IMG/VR virus record: IMGVR_UViG_3300021962_008205
Coordinates: 1 to 44,467 of that record
Reading direction: 5' to 3' (one strand)
From: a virus
Length of the DNA: 44,467 nt
Shown: one piece after another, positions 8,348 to 16,337 of the stretch
Layout of the letters: each line of letters begins with the position of its first letter
How positions within the stretch are numbered: the stretch's first letter is position 1
Made by a program: the position numbers and the translations under genes
Notes under the pieces: model-generated
Seen by the model: the letters and a program-made list of their open reading frames with translations, nothing else
Database searches by the model: none
What the model was told of the DNA's origin: nothing

Positions 8348-8431
8348 TCAAATTTGTGAAAAAATAGTTTTGGTACTAATATCCAAACCCAAAACTTTAG
8401 GTGAATTTTTTAAATCTTGTTTTTTTGCCAT
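8348..8431 (-). pseudogene. Truncated 5' remnant of ruvC
   Basis: An ATG frame of 27 codons (starts MAKKQDLKNSPKVLGLDIST) aligns with the first residues of the intact RuvC at 7602 (LKNSPKILGLDIST). After the codons for K-T-I, homology stops abruptly, the frame reads FSQI and hits TGA. This is the original gene start cut off by the homing endonuclease insertion. Its codons differ from the intact copy at many third positions, so the two starts are diverged copies rather than a recent exact duplication. A translated 27-mer with function is unlikely. Confidence 0.8.
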
Positions 8432-8477
8432 ATATTATCAGTAATTTACCGATACTTTTTTTTAAGTAAAGAAATCA

Positions 8478-9005
8478 TTAAACTGTGATTGTGAAGTAGT
8501 TGTCAAAATCGTCCAAATTTTCAACAATGTTCAAGTGTAATGTATTTCTTCTTGCGTTATTGATGTTTAACTTATTTGTATGACTCTTCATTAATGTTTT
8601 AATAATAATTTCAATTTCACCTTTGTTTTTGTTAAAGTTCAACACCTTACAATTAATTTGTAATCCTGAATCTGTTTTTACAATAAAGAATTCTTGTGCG
8701 TTTTCTTTTCTTGTTTGACCTGAGCTAAAATCTTTTTTTAATAAGGTTCCATCAATCACGGGACCTTGTATGGCTCTTTTTTGTACAACAAATGCTTTGT
8801 TTGTAATCTTTGGAACTGCATCTTCAATTGCTGACTTGATTTCATCAACAGTTATATCAGAATCATTTTCTTTTCTTGTCATTCTTTCTTGAGCATGAGT
8901 ACTCAAGATAAACCTTATTTTATAATCATTTAGGTTAACATCAACAATAGGGTTACTAATTTTTTCTTCAAACAAAATGTTTTTTAGAATTCCAAGCAGT
9001 TTCAT
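8478..9005 (-). CDS. Hypothetical protein with HAxERM motif, 175 aa
   Basis: I cannot name this family. The N-terminus resembles that of many short phage proteins (MKLLGILKNILFEE). The most distinctive block is STHAQERMTRKEND followed by a D-I-T-V-D-E-I-K segment. The arrangement His-Ala-x-x-Arg-Met before an I-x-x-x-E-I helix is reminiscent of DUF4258/BrnT-like small ribonuclease folds, but this is weak. The rest is mixed alpha/beta with a C-terminal acidic strand. It is the first gene downstream of the RNA unit terminator (9029-9055) and lies upstream of the disrupted ruvC start. No promoter is evident in the short gap. Confidence 0.6.
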   Translation of the reverse strand: MKLLGILKNILFEEKISNPIVDVNLNDYKIRFILSTHAQERMTRKENDSDITVDEIKSAIEDAVPKITNKAFVVQKRAIQGPVIDGTLLKKDFSSGQTRKENAQEFFIVKTDSGLQINCKVLNFNKNKGEIEIIIKTLMKSHTNKLNINNARRNTLHLNIVENLDDFDNYFTITV

Positions 9006-9028
9006 TACTTATAAATACACATAAATTA

Positions 9029-9055
9029 AAAAGAGGACCTTTTGGGTCCTCTTTT
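9029..9055 (-). terminator. Intrinsic terminator of the RNA unit
   Basis: Perfect 11-bp inverted repeat AAAAGAGGACC (9029-9039) / GGTCCTCTTTT (9045-9055) with a 5-nt loop. Read on the minus strand the stem is followed by T5 and an A/T-rich sequence, a strong rho-independent terminator. It ends transcription from the promoter at 9215-9245. Confidence 0.88.
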
Positions 9056-9209
9056 AGAAGTCGTGAGACTTGGCTCCACCTCTTGTCCACAATGTTCTAG
9101 TTAGCGGTGGACTTGCTCAGAAGGTTTTTTTCGGGTTCATTGGGAGGGTTACCTTCAACCTTTCCAATCAGGTTCTTTTGATTTAAGTCTTCAGAACCTT
9201 CAGACTTCA
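9029..9209 (-). ncRNA. Candidate structured small RNA, about 180 nt
   Basis: A free-standing unit is bounded by a consensus promoter (9215-9245) and an 11-bp-stem terminator (9029-9055), with no convincing coding sequence between. The transcript can fold strongly. Near the 5' end AAGTCT pairs with AGACTT (9207-9202 / 9190-9185). A GTCCACC segment (9112-9106) can pair with either GTGGAC (9090-9085) or GGTGGA (9080-9075), and these pairings exclude each other. AAGTC/GACTT around a 4-nt loop lies at 9071-9058. The 5' GAAGTC (9208-9203) can also pair with GACTTC (9062-9057), closing the molecule just before the terminator. It does not match tmRNA, 6S, RNase P or a known riboswitch as far as I can see. 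A 37-codon GTG frame (9097-9210) overlaps it and is an alternative. Confidence 0.55.
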
Positions 9210-9214
9210 CTATA

Positions 9215-9245
9215 CAAAGATAGTGAATATTTTGATAAATACAAA
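9215..9245 (-). promoter_or_regulatory. Bacteroidota-type promoter of the RNA unit
   Basis: Minus strand TTTG (9242-9245), 19-bp spacer, TATCTTTG (9215-9222): a full match to the Bacteroidota TTTG-N19-21-TAnnTTTG consensus with the same -7 octamer as the promoter at 509-540. The start of transcription is expected near 9206-9211. Confidence 0.75.
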
Positions 9246-9253
9246 CTTTTTTT

Positions 9254-11458
9254 TTAAAAATCGTATTTTACTGTAATTTGTTGTACACCTTGTCTCTTTT
9301 CAGGGTTTTGTAATTTTGACATTAACAAAAGTTCCTTATCTGAGTTATATAAACCTACTTCTGTAAAATATACATCTTTACCTAACGACCATTTTGGATT
9401 TGAAGAACGGATATATTGTGAATCTGCAAGGTTAACCAAGTACTTCATCTCGTATATTGTTGCTTGGACATCTGAATGAACTGTTCCATAAAAGAAATAC
9501 TCATCACCAAATGTCATACCAGTGTTATAGTTAATCAATGGTAGATTAATATAACTTTCCAATCTGTAATAATTAGCGTTGTCATATGCGTCTTGGGTAA
9601 TTTGGAATGTTGTTCCACTTATTTCCATTGGACCTATGTTGATTGAACCTGTGTTTGCGGTAATTGCCGATGTTACGTCAATCTCTCTCCATTGCATTGA
9701 ATCAGGTCTTTCACCTGTTGGTACAATTTGACAAATCAACTTAACATTTGTACAAGTAAATCCTGATGGTTGTAAACCCATCTCTTCAATTAAGAACGGA
9801 AACTCATTACCAAATCTAACAATAACATCATCAGTTTGTCCACTTACAGTTGAACCTGCGATTTTTGAATAGTAGTTACAGTGTATTCCGTTTGTTGAGC
9901 CAGTGTTTTCAAATCTATATGTGACAAACATTGTTTCAGTATCAGCGGTTAATATACCACTTGTTGCCGCAATGTTTTGGTTAAAGGTATTTGGAATTAC
10001 CAATCCCAATCTTGGTGCTGGTAATGTATAATTTCTATTTGACTTATATGACATTGCCGCAGATAATTCCTCATCATCAATTGCAATCATTTTTAAGTCA
10101 GGAAATACTTTACCCACTCTGTTTGGATAACCATTAGCATTTGCATGTGTATCCCATAAATGGAAGTAACGTAAACCAGGGTAGTTCATATTATCATTTT
10201 CAGTTGATAACATATAATGTGGTTGACATAAATCCAAATCATCAAATCCATCAGGGTCAACATAGAATGTTTCACCCATAACACCTGTGTTTGATTTGTG
10301 CCACATCAAAGTTGGTAAGTCAAGTTTAAAGTTTCTTGCTTGTCCTGTTGCTCCTGAATTTGCTAAATCAAATGGTTCTGTTGCGAATTTCTCACCATAA
10401 AAATTATCAATACCCTGATTTGTATAATGTATTAAACCAATAACTTTTTGTTCTTCTGGTTCAACATAAATCTGTTCATCAAATGAGTTGTAGTAATATG
10501 TGTCAGTTGTTCCTGAATTATAATTTACGTCTTCAAATATTTGACCACCTTTAGTTTGGTATCCTAAGAATTCTTTTGTTGATGTATAAGCACTTGAACC
10601 AAATTCACTAAAATCTTTATAGAATGTATATGATAAACCTGCTGGTGATTCAGTCCAAGGTTGATTCATATTCCAAACCATTACGTTTTGTTGTTGAATT
10701 TCACAATTCAATTCAAATGAAAATACACCTCCATCATAGTAAGGTGTTGGTGTATAACTATCAAAATACGGTGTCATTCCTGATGGATAGAAAAACGCTC
10801 TACCTGTACCAGTAAATGAAGTAAAATTAGGTAATAGTCTATCAACTGTTATTGTACTACCTACCACGTTTTCAACTCTATAAGTTAAAATTGGATATGG
10901 GTATGTTAAATTGTTACCACAATTATTGTTGTTGTTTAAATATAATACAACATACTGTCCAACTTGTGGTGTTCCTGTTACACTCGCATCACAGTTGTTA
11001 ACTGTTACTGTAAATGTGTTTCCACTTGTTAATGCTGATAAATTAAATTTATAATTTGCGGTTACAGTAAGTGCTGAACTTGTAAATGCACTGAACACTC
11101 CTGTTGAACCTGTAAAAAATCCTCTTGGTTCGGCTGTGTTGAAAATTGGTACAACTTGTGAATCTTGGAATGGAATACCAAATGTATTTGTTTCACCTGT
11201 TGAACTTGATAAGTAAGTAGGGTATTTGATTCCCATCTTATTACTTTGTGGTACTCCTGTATTATTTTGATAATTAAATTCAGGAACTAAAACTTGTAAT
11301 GTTGTTAGATTACCACCGCTGATACAATCATAACAAACCTCACTATCACCTAACTGAAAATAAGCAACATTAAAGTTACCTTGAGAAATTTTTCTTCTTC
11401 CAACATCAGTTAGTTGGGTGTTTATTAGAGCGGTTGTATCTTTTATTATGTATGCCAT
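9254..11458 (-). CDS. Large virion structural protein, probably tail/baseplate-associated
   Basis: The 734-aa product is mostly beta-rich, with many Asn, Thr, Gly and Tyr residues and few Cys, typical of phage tail or fibre-base proteins. It opens with an N-terminal region (starts MAYIIKDTTALINTQLTDVG) containing RRKISQGNFNVAYFQLGDSE. The C-terminus has a block with YFTEVGLYNSDKELLLMSKL, which resembles C-terminal parts of phage baseplate or fibre-anchor proteins. No enzymatic motif was found. It lies immediately downstream of the three modular adhesin-like genes and is read in the same direction, so they probably form one structural unit. Exact position in the virion is unknown. Confidence 0.7.
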   Translation of the reverse strand: MAYIIKDTTALINTQLTDVGRRKISQGNFNVAYFQLGDSEVCYDCISGGNLTTLQVLVPEFNYQNNTGVPQSNKMGIKYPTYLSSSTGETNTFGIPFQDSQVVPIFNTAEPRGFFTGSTGVFSAFTSSALTVTANYKFNLSALTSGNTFTVTVNNCDASVTGTPQVGQYVVLYLNNNNNCGNNLTYPYPILTYRVENVVGSTITVDRLLPNFTSFTGTGRAFFYPSGMTPYFDSYTPTPYYDGGVFSFELNCEIQQQNVMVWNMNQPWTESPAGLSYTFYKDFSEFGSSAYTSTKEFLGYQTKGGQIFEDVNYNSGTTDTYYYNSFDEQIYVEPEEQKVIGLIHYTNQGIDNFYGEKFATEPFDLANSGATGQARNFKLDLPTLMWHKSNTGVMGETFYVDPDGFDDLDLCQPHYMLSTENDNMNYPGLRYFHLWDTHANANGYPNRVGKVFPDLKMIAIDDEELSAAMSYKSNRNYTLPAPRLGLVIPNTFNQNIAATSGILTADTETMFVTYRFENTGSTNGIHCNYYSKIAGSTVSGQTDDVIVRFGNEFPFLIEEMGLQPSGFTCTNVKLICQIVPTGERPDSMQWREIDVTSAITANTGSINIGPMEISGTTFQITQDAYDNANYYRLESYINLPLINYNTGMTFGDEYFFYGTVHSDVQATIYEMKYLVNLADSQYIRSSNPKWSLGKDVYFTEVGLYNSDKELLLMSKLQNPEKRQGVQQITVKYDF

Positions 11459-11494
11459 TTTATATAAATATTGTTATTTGATTTATTGACCGTA

Positions 11495-13288
11495 TTATTG
11501 TTGATACAATGTGTTTATTAATTGTTCAGTTTGTGGGGTTAAAACTTTAAATAATGTACAGTTATCACTAATTGATGGTCCGTTAAATCCAACATTAATT
11601 TTTTCATTTGCATCCACAATCGCAGCTCCACAATTTAATGAGCCAGCACCACTTGTAATTATTAATTGACTACCTGATGGTTTTGAGACACTACAAGCAC
11701 AAACACTAACTGATTGTCCACCAAATAAATTATAATTGTTTTCAGTACCACCTGTACAGTTAACCCAGTTATATGTTAAAGTGTTAAGTCCAGGATTTTC
11801 AATAAAATATGAACTACATGTACATGTTGATGTGCCATTACTTATTTTAGTTATTGTTGATGTAACAGTACCCGATACTGTTAAACCTTTCTTTAATGTA
11901 ATTGTAGGATATTGAACACTATGAGTTTTTAATATGGTTGGATACGGATAATTATAATCGTATGGACTAGGTACAATTACCTGAGTTGATGTTAATGAAT
12001 TTGATGTTGGTGATACAGTTGATGTACCTGAATATAATACAGGTGTGTATACTGTTGTTGCACTTCCCGGTTGTGACATTGAATCATTAACTGAAACATA
12101 TAAAGGAATGTTAATTGTAACACCGTCAGGTAATTCAGGACTAACTTTAATAAGATAATCTAAATTTTTAATTGTTTGATTGCCATAATCTTGTTTTGTA
12201 AAATATGATTTGGCCTCCAATGATAATGTATATGTAACCTTTTTGGTTCCGGGTAAAATTGTAAATGTCCCTTGTACTTCAGTTCCACTACTATCCTTAA
12301 CAAAGAATTGAGTATTGTTTTGTGGACATAAGTTATTAAACGTTGGTGATGGTTGGTAAGTACTGTTAAGTAATTTATATTGGTATCCACCTGAACCTCC
12401 ATTGGCTTTAATTGTTACACTTCCATTACATAAACCCTCACAAGATTCATTAGTCGTTGTTAAATCAAAACTTAATACAGGTGATGATGGACATGCTCCT
12501 GATATTGCCGTCCATGTATTTAATGTTCCCTCTTCAATCCATCCACCTGTTGGGTCAAAGGTATCTGAAGGATTTTTTAAAGTATTACCTACTCTACCTA
12601 ATACCAACCAATTGGTAAATGTTGTCGCTGTAACCCAAGAAATTGTAAATGCGGAACTTGAAGATGATGTTCCAGTATAGGCCGGTCTGTCATTAACAAA
12701 ATTATAAAACGTAAACGGATAGGCTTCGAATGGTGTACTGTTAGTATATAAACAAAGTTCAGTAGGATAATCAGGTAGTGGTACTGGTGGTGGGTCACAC
12801 TCATCACAAGTATCAAATGGTCCCTCAGTCAAAACAGCTGTTGATAAGAAATTATTACCATTCAATGTCTTACCTGAATAAGTAAAACAACCCAAATCTA
12901 AAGTAGAATCAGATGTTGTAAATTTATATATTCCACCCTCAACAAAAGTTGTTGTTAGTCCTGTAAGATATAAGTTGTACTCATTGGCACAATCGGCAAA
13001 TAAATCAACATAAAATTGTGTTGATTCAACAGTACATACCGTAGTTGCTGTATAATCACCATAGTAATCTACCGTAGTTGCGGTATATTCACCAGGTATT
13101 AAATTCTTAATATTTTGGTCTTTTAAACCATTGCTCCACGTAATTGAATACGGTGATGAACCGCCCGTAATTGTTAAATAAATTCTACCATCATTACTAT
13201 CAGGTGTTGAGGCATTTACCGAATAACAATTTACACCCAAAGGTAAAATTGTTGTTACACCACAGTCGTTATATATTATAGTTGACAT
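11495..13288 (-). CDS. Modular adhesin-like protein with SprB-type repeats and Cys modules
   Basis: The 597-aa product is a string of small modules. Residues about 20-85 form an SprB-like repeat (GGSSPYSITWSNGLKDQNIK then LIPGEYTATTVD), a family known from Bacteroidota gliding adhesins. Residues about 90-165 are a Cys module ending GPFDTCDEC, and about 175-265 a module beginning ELCLYTN with NDRPAYTG inside. A second SprB-like repeat (SCEGLCNGSVTIKANGGSGG) follows at about 275-345. Near 470-545 is a module with NWVNCTGG and SVCACSVSKPSG. The Cys, CLYT and CAC modules also occur in the 930-aa protein encoded just upstream. There is no signal peptide, which fits a virion protein. It overlaps the preceding small gene by 1 bp (TAATG). 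A role in host attachment is inferred. Confidence 0.72.
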   Translation of the reverse strand: MSTIIYNDCGVTTILPLGVNCYSVNASTPDSNDGRIYLTITGGSSPYSITWSNGLKDQNIKNLIPGEYTATTVDYYGDYTATTVCTVESTQFYVDLFADCANEYNLYLTGLTTTFVEGGIYKFTTSDSTLDLGCFTYSGKTLNGNNFLSTAVLTEGPFDTCDECDPPPVPLPDYPTELCLYTNSTPFEAYPFTFYNFVNDRPAYTGTSSSSSAFTISWVTATTFTNWLVLGRVGNTLKNPSDTFDPTGGWIEEGTLNTWTAISGACPSSPVLSFDLTTTNESCEGLCNGSVTIKANGGSGGYQYKLLNSTYQPSPTFNNLCPQNNTQFFVKDSSGTEVQGTFTILPGTKKVTYTLSLEAKSYFTKQDYGNQTIKNLDYLIKVSPELPDGVTINIPLYVSVNDSMSQPGSATTVYTPVLYSGTSTVSPTSNSLTSTQVIVPSPYDYNYPYPTILKTHSVQYPTITLKKGLTVSGTVTSTITKISNGTSTCTCSSYFIENPGLNTLTYNWVNCTGGTENNYNLFGGQSVSVCACSVSKPSGSQLIITSGAGSLNCGAAIVDANEKINVGFNGPSISDNCTLFKVLTPQTEQLINTLYQQ

Positions 13289-13503
13289 TAGAATGTTTTA
13301 ATTATTTCACAGTTATTGGTATCAACAATTTTAACACTAAAGGCAGTCATCGTATCATACGGTGATGGAACCTCAATGCTATATGGTAAATCAGAGTCGT
13401 TAATCGTTGCCAAATACACACAAGTAACCAATGTGGTATCACAGATATAAACATTATACCCTTGAGCTGCGTTGATTGAATTTATTGTTATTTGTCTTCC
13501 CAT
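13288..13503 (-). CDS. Small putative structural protein, 71 aa
   Basis: A short beta-rich product starting MGRQITINSINAAQGYNVYI with three Cys and the block YSIEVPSPYDTMTAFSVKIV. The sequence looks like a single SprB- or Ig-like strand set: the ending VKIVDTNNCEIIKTF resembles the V-x-D-x-x-x-C end of SprB repeats. It is 10 bp downstream of the 930-aa adhesin gene, and its stop overlaps the start of the 597-aa adhesin gene, so it is co-translated with both. It may be a small accessory or capping subunit of the fibre; that is inference. Confidence 0.65.
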   Translation of the reverse strand: MGRQITINSINAAQGYNVYICDTTLVTCVYLATINDSDLPYSIEVPSPYDTMTAFSVKIVDTNNCEIIKTF

Positions 13504-13513
13504 TTTTATTTAA

Positions 13514-16306
13514 TTATGTACAAGCACAACTAGTATGTACTGAGATTATTGATGTAGCGGTTCCACCCAATACACCTCCGATAACTTCCCAACATCCTGA
13601 ATATCCTGTTCCACTTAATTTTACAAAATCACCAATACTTACATTCAGTAAACCATTATTGGAAACTGCAACTTGAATACCTGATGTACAACTTTCTACT
13701 ATATATTTAGCGGGTTTAGGTGTGTTACTTGGTGTTTGTGTAGGTGTCTTAGTTGGTGTAGGAGTTGGAGTTTTAGTTAAGGTAGGTGTGTTGGTTGGAG
13801 TAGATGTAGGTGTTCTAGTTGGTGTCTTAGTCATAGTAACCGATGGAGTTACTGTGACAGTTGGTGTTGGTGTTTGTGTAGGTGTCTTAGTTTGTGTAGG
13901 TGTCTTTGACGGTGATAAGTTTGGTGTTCTTGTAGGTGTTGCGGTTTTAGTTACCGTTGGTGTTACCGTTGGTGTTACACTATTTGTTGGTGTTACCGTT
14001 GGTGTTACCGTATTAGTTGGTGTTACCGTATTAGTTGGTGTTACCGTTGGTGTTACAGTCTTAGTTGGAGTAGGTGTTGGTGTTAAACTATTTTGACAAC
14101 TTACACAACTCACATACGACGCAATAATTGTATTAAGTGTTAATGTTGGACTTTGGTCATATACAACATCCAAATAAGTATAACATTTAGTTGTTCCTGA
14201 TACTTCAGCACTAAATGTTTGACCTGTATTTATAATTGTTTCACCTGAAGTTCTCATTGACTGATTCACATAATAAATTTCATTATCAGAACAATCTTGA
14301 ATCTTACGAACAAATACACATTCAAATTCAGTGTCATTAATTGTATAGGTTGTTGAACCTGATATGTTGACATTTCTTTGTAAACTTGGTGTTGGTGTTA
14401 CAGTTGGCGTAGGTGTTGGAGTTGGAGTTGTATCTTCTACAGTAATGTCAGCATCAACAAATGCACAAGGATTTGGGCTTGGTGTTACACTAATTGTTGG
14501 TGTTGGAGTTAAACATGTAACAGTTGGTTCAGGTTCGTAATCACAATCAAAAAATGCGTTGAAATTTACATTCAAACATACATTTGTTGTTGGTGTTGGC
14601 GTAGGTGTTGGACAAGGTCCTTCTGACCAAAATAAATTATCCAAATCAGGGCAATTTGAAAAACAAGGTGATTTACCCGCTAAAATACAAGTACCACCTA
14701 ATGTTGCTCCCAAACACCATTTAGTTCCATCGTAAAAAACAGTACCTGATGTGGAGCCTGTCCAATATGGTCTTCCATTGTAAGTTCCACCTGATGTATA
14801 ATTTCCATCATACATTGATGTACCTGAGAAATTTGTATATAAACAAAATTCAGTATTACATAGTCCATACACCGGTGTTGGACTTGGCGTTGGTGTTTGT
14901 GTTGGTGTTGGTTCAGGTGTTGGTGTTATTTGATTACAGTCACCAATTACAGTAACGAACACACCATCAGGTACAATCACACTATATTCACATGCGCATA
15001 TATTTAATTCACTAAGTTCAGGTACAATTAAATTCTGATTATCACCATTACAATCTACATATGTTACAGTTGCAGGAAACTCCTCAGTATTATTAATTTG
15101 ATACTCAATACAGTTACTTCCCGGTCCACAACAACTATAGTCGTCAGTACAAACCGAACAATTATCATATGGACCTGTTAAACCAACGATAACATATTTT
15201 TCACCAAAACCTGTCATTGGTATTACTTCGGCACAACCTGTAAAACCACTTCCTGTGATATAATATACCTCACCAACATTTATAGTTCCAACATAATCAT
15301 CAACAACAAAAATTTCATTCGGTGAACAACAAGCCCTGAATTGATAATCAGTAGGACCAGCTGTTACTGAAGGAGTTGGAGTATTGGAAGGTGTTAAAGT
15401 TGGTGTAACCGTATTAGTTGGTGTTATAGTTGGCGTAACAGTATTGGTTGGAGTAACAGTATTGGTAGGAGTAACAGTATTGGTCGGTGTAACCGTATTG
15501 GTTGGTGTTACTGTTGGTGTTACTGTTGGTGTGACTGTTTTTGTCGGAGTCACTGTTGGTGTTACGGTATTAGTTGGTGTTACGGTATTTGTAGGCGTAG
15601 GTGTAGGTGTTGGACAAACTTGTGAACAAGCGTCGGTATATGATGTAACTAACCCCCTATGTGGTAAATTAGGATTAAAACATACAACATCATTAATACT
15701 ACCGCCACTTACAAAAGTACCACAACAATCAGTATATGAACAAAGTATATTATCAACAGTACCTGAAACACAACAAGGATAAGCTGTTAAACAATCATTA
15801 CAATTGGACCAAGAACCAGGTGTAGTAACACTTACTGTTGTTTGACCTGTCTGAACGTAAATTGTTGAGCCAGTCACTCCCGTAATATAGGATGCACATC
15901 CAACGAAAGCAAATGTTTGAGGGCTCGTTGTGGCTGTAGCCACAGAAAATCTCCATATTTCACCAACGGTTAATGGTCCATATGTATTTTCAAAAGCAAA
16001 ATCACCTCTTCTAATACTAAAGGTACTACCATCACAACAAGCTGAAAAAGTATAATAGCATCCATTTGGATTTGCGGCATCACATACTGGACAAGTGCTA
16101 TATTGTTCACTTGAAAATGATTGTTCTGAAGGGTCTAAAGAACTAGTGGTGGTATAGTAATAACAACTGCCATCACCAGTATAAATTACAGTACTTACGT
16201 TTGCTACCCAAGTACCTGCGGTATCAATTTCAAATGTTCTATAAATTGGAGCACCAGACCCCAAAGGGTTACAACATTGATAAAAATACCTATTAACTAG
16301 TGCCAT
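13514..16306 (-). CDS. Thr/Pro-linked, Cys-rich modular fibre protein, 930 aa
   Basis: Beads-on-a-string architecture. Cys-containing modules lie at about 8-75, 84-175, 321-386, 670-737 and 868-929. A CAC module at about 395-458 and a [12 protein letters not shown] module at about 480-560 complete the set. They are separated by Thr/Pro linkers at 232-316, 461-478, 566-573, 599-612, 626-641 and 741-865. The recurrent Cys module starts with CC or DC, has a central G-x-x-(Y/F) strand and a C in the middle, and ends C-x-x-C (for example GPYDNCSVC). The linkers repeat units such as [12 protein letters not shown]. Such linkers are extended and are often O-glycosylated in other proteins; here that is an inference supported by the glycosyltransferase genes starting 32 bp away. 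There is no catalytic motif. It is probably a host-binding fibre or surface decoration. Confidence 0.75.
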   Translation of the reverse strand: MALVNRYFYQCCNPLGSGAPIYRTFEIDTAGTWVANVSTVIYTGDGSCYYYTTTSSLDPSEQSFSSEQYSTCPVCDAANPNGCYYTFSACCDGSTFSIRRGDFAFENTYGPLTVGEIWRFSVATATTSPQTFAFVGCASYITGVTGSTIYVQTGQTTVSVTTPGSWSNCNDCLTAYPCCVSGTVDNILCSYTDCCGTFVSGGSINDVVCFNPNLPHRGLVTSYTDACSQVCPTPTPTPTNTVTPTNTVTPTVTPTKTVTPTVTPTVTPTNTVTPTNTVTPTNTVTPTNTVTPTITPTNTVTPTLTPSNTPTPSVTAGPTDYQFRACCSPNEIFVVDDYVGTINVGEVYYITGSGFTGCAEVIPMTGFGEKYVIVGLTGPYDNCSVCTDDYSCCGPGSNCIEYQINNTEEFPATVTYVDCNGDNQNLIVPELSELNICACEYSVIVPDGVFVTVIGDCNQITPTPEPTPTQTPTPSPTPVYGLCNTEFCLYTNFSGTSMYDGNYTSGGTYNGRPYWTGSTSGTVFYDGTKWCLGATLGGTCILAGKSPCFSNCPDLDNLFWSEGPCPTPTPTPTTNVCLNVNFNAFFDCDYEPEPTVTCLTPTPTISVTPSPNPCAFVDADITVEDTTPTPTPTPTVTPTPSLQRNVNISGSTTYTINDTEFECVFVRKIQDCSDNEIYYVNQSMRTSGETIINTGQTFSAEVSGTTKCYTYLDVVYDQSPTLTLNTIIASYVSCVSCQNSLTPTPTPTKTVTPTVTPTNTVTPTNTVTPTVTPTNSVTPTVTPTVTKTATPTRTPNLSPSKTPTQTKTPTQTPTPTVTVTPSVTMTKTPTRTPTSTPTNTPTLTKTPTPTPTKTPTQTPSNTPKPAKYIVESCTSGIQVAVSNNGLLNVSIGDFVKLSGTGYSGCWEVIGGVLGGTATSIISVHTSCACT
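13712..14086 (-). repeat. Tandem Thr/Pro-coding repeat (linker 2)
   Basis: Degenerate tandem repeat with units of 6 to 18 bp that encodes residues 741-865 of the 930-aa fibre protein, mostly T-P-T, T-N-T-V-T-P and K-T-P-T-Q units. The plus strand reads as repeated GGTGTTACCGTTGGTGTTAC. Such tracts can expand or contract by slippage, changing linker length. Codon choice varies between units, so it is not a freshly made array. Confidence 0.85.
15359..15613 (-). repeat. Tandem Thr/Pro-coding repeat (linker 1)
   Basis: Encodes residues 232-316 of the same protein, dominated by the unit T-N-T-V-T-P. Several neighbouring 18-bp units are nearly identical at the DNA level (plus strand GTAACAGTATTGGTTGGAGT type), which suggests more recent duplication here than in the longer linker. 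Confidence 0.85.
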
Positions 16307-16337
16307 ATTACATTATAAATAATCAAAAGTTTGTTTT

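Noticed and set aside
7606-8431. Group I intron in ruvC carrying the GIY-YIG gene
   Set aside because: The downstream ruvC has a full start region of its own, duplicating the upstream fragment, so splicing would not give a sensible protein. I saw no intron core motifs.
9097-9210. 37-codon GTG frame, or a tmRNA-like reading, in the RNA unit
   Set aside because: The GTG would be at or before the first transcribed base, the peptide has no family resemblance, and no tRNA-like TPsiC/acceptor end or Ala-rich tag is visible. Structured RNA is preferred, with the frame kept as an alternative.
13712-15613. CRISPR-like regular repeats
   Set aside because: Repeats are short, in frame, without unique spacers, and encode Thr/Pro linkers; no cas genes are present.
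13722-15782. Val/Gly-repeat frames on the plus strand (V-G-V-T-V type)
   Set aside because: Reverse readings of the Thr/Pro linkers; low complexity only, with no start or stop fitting a gene and a much better gene on the minus strand.
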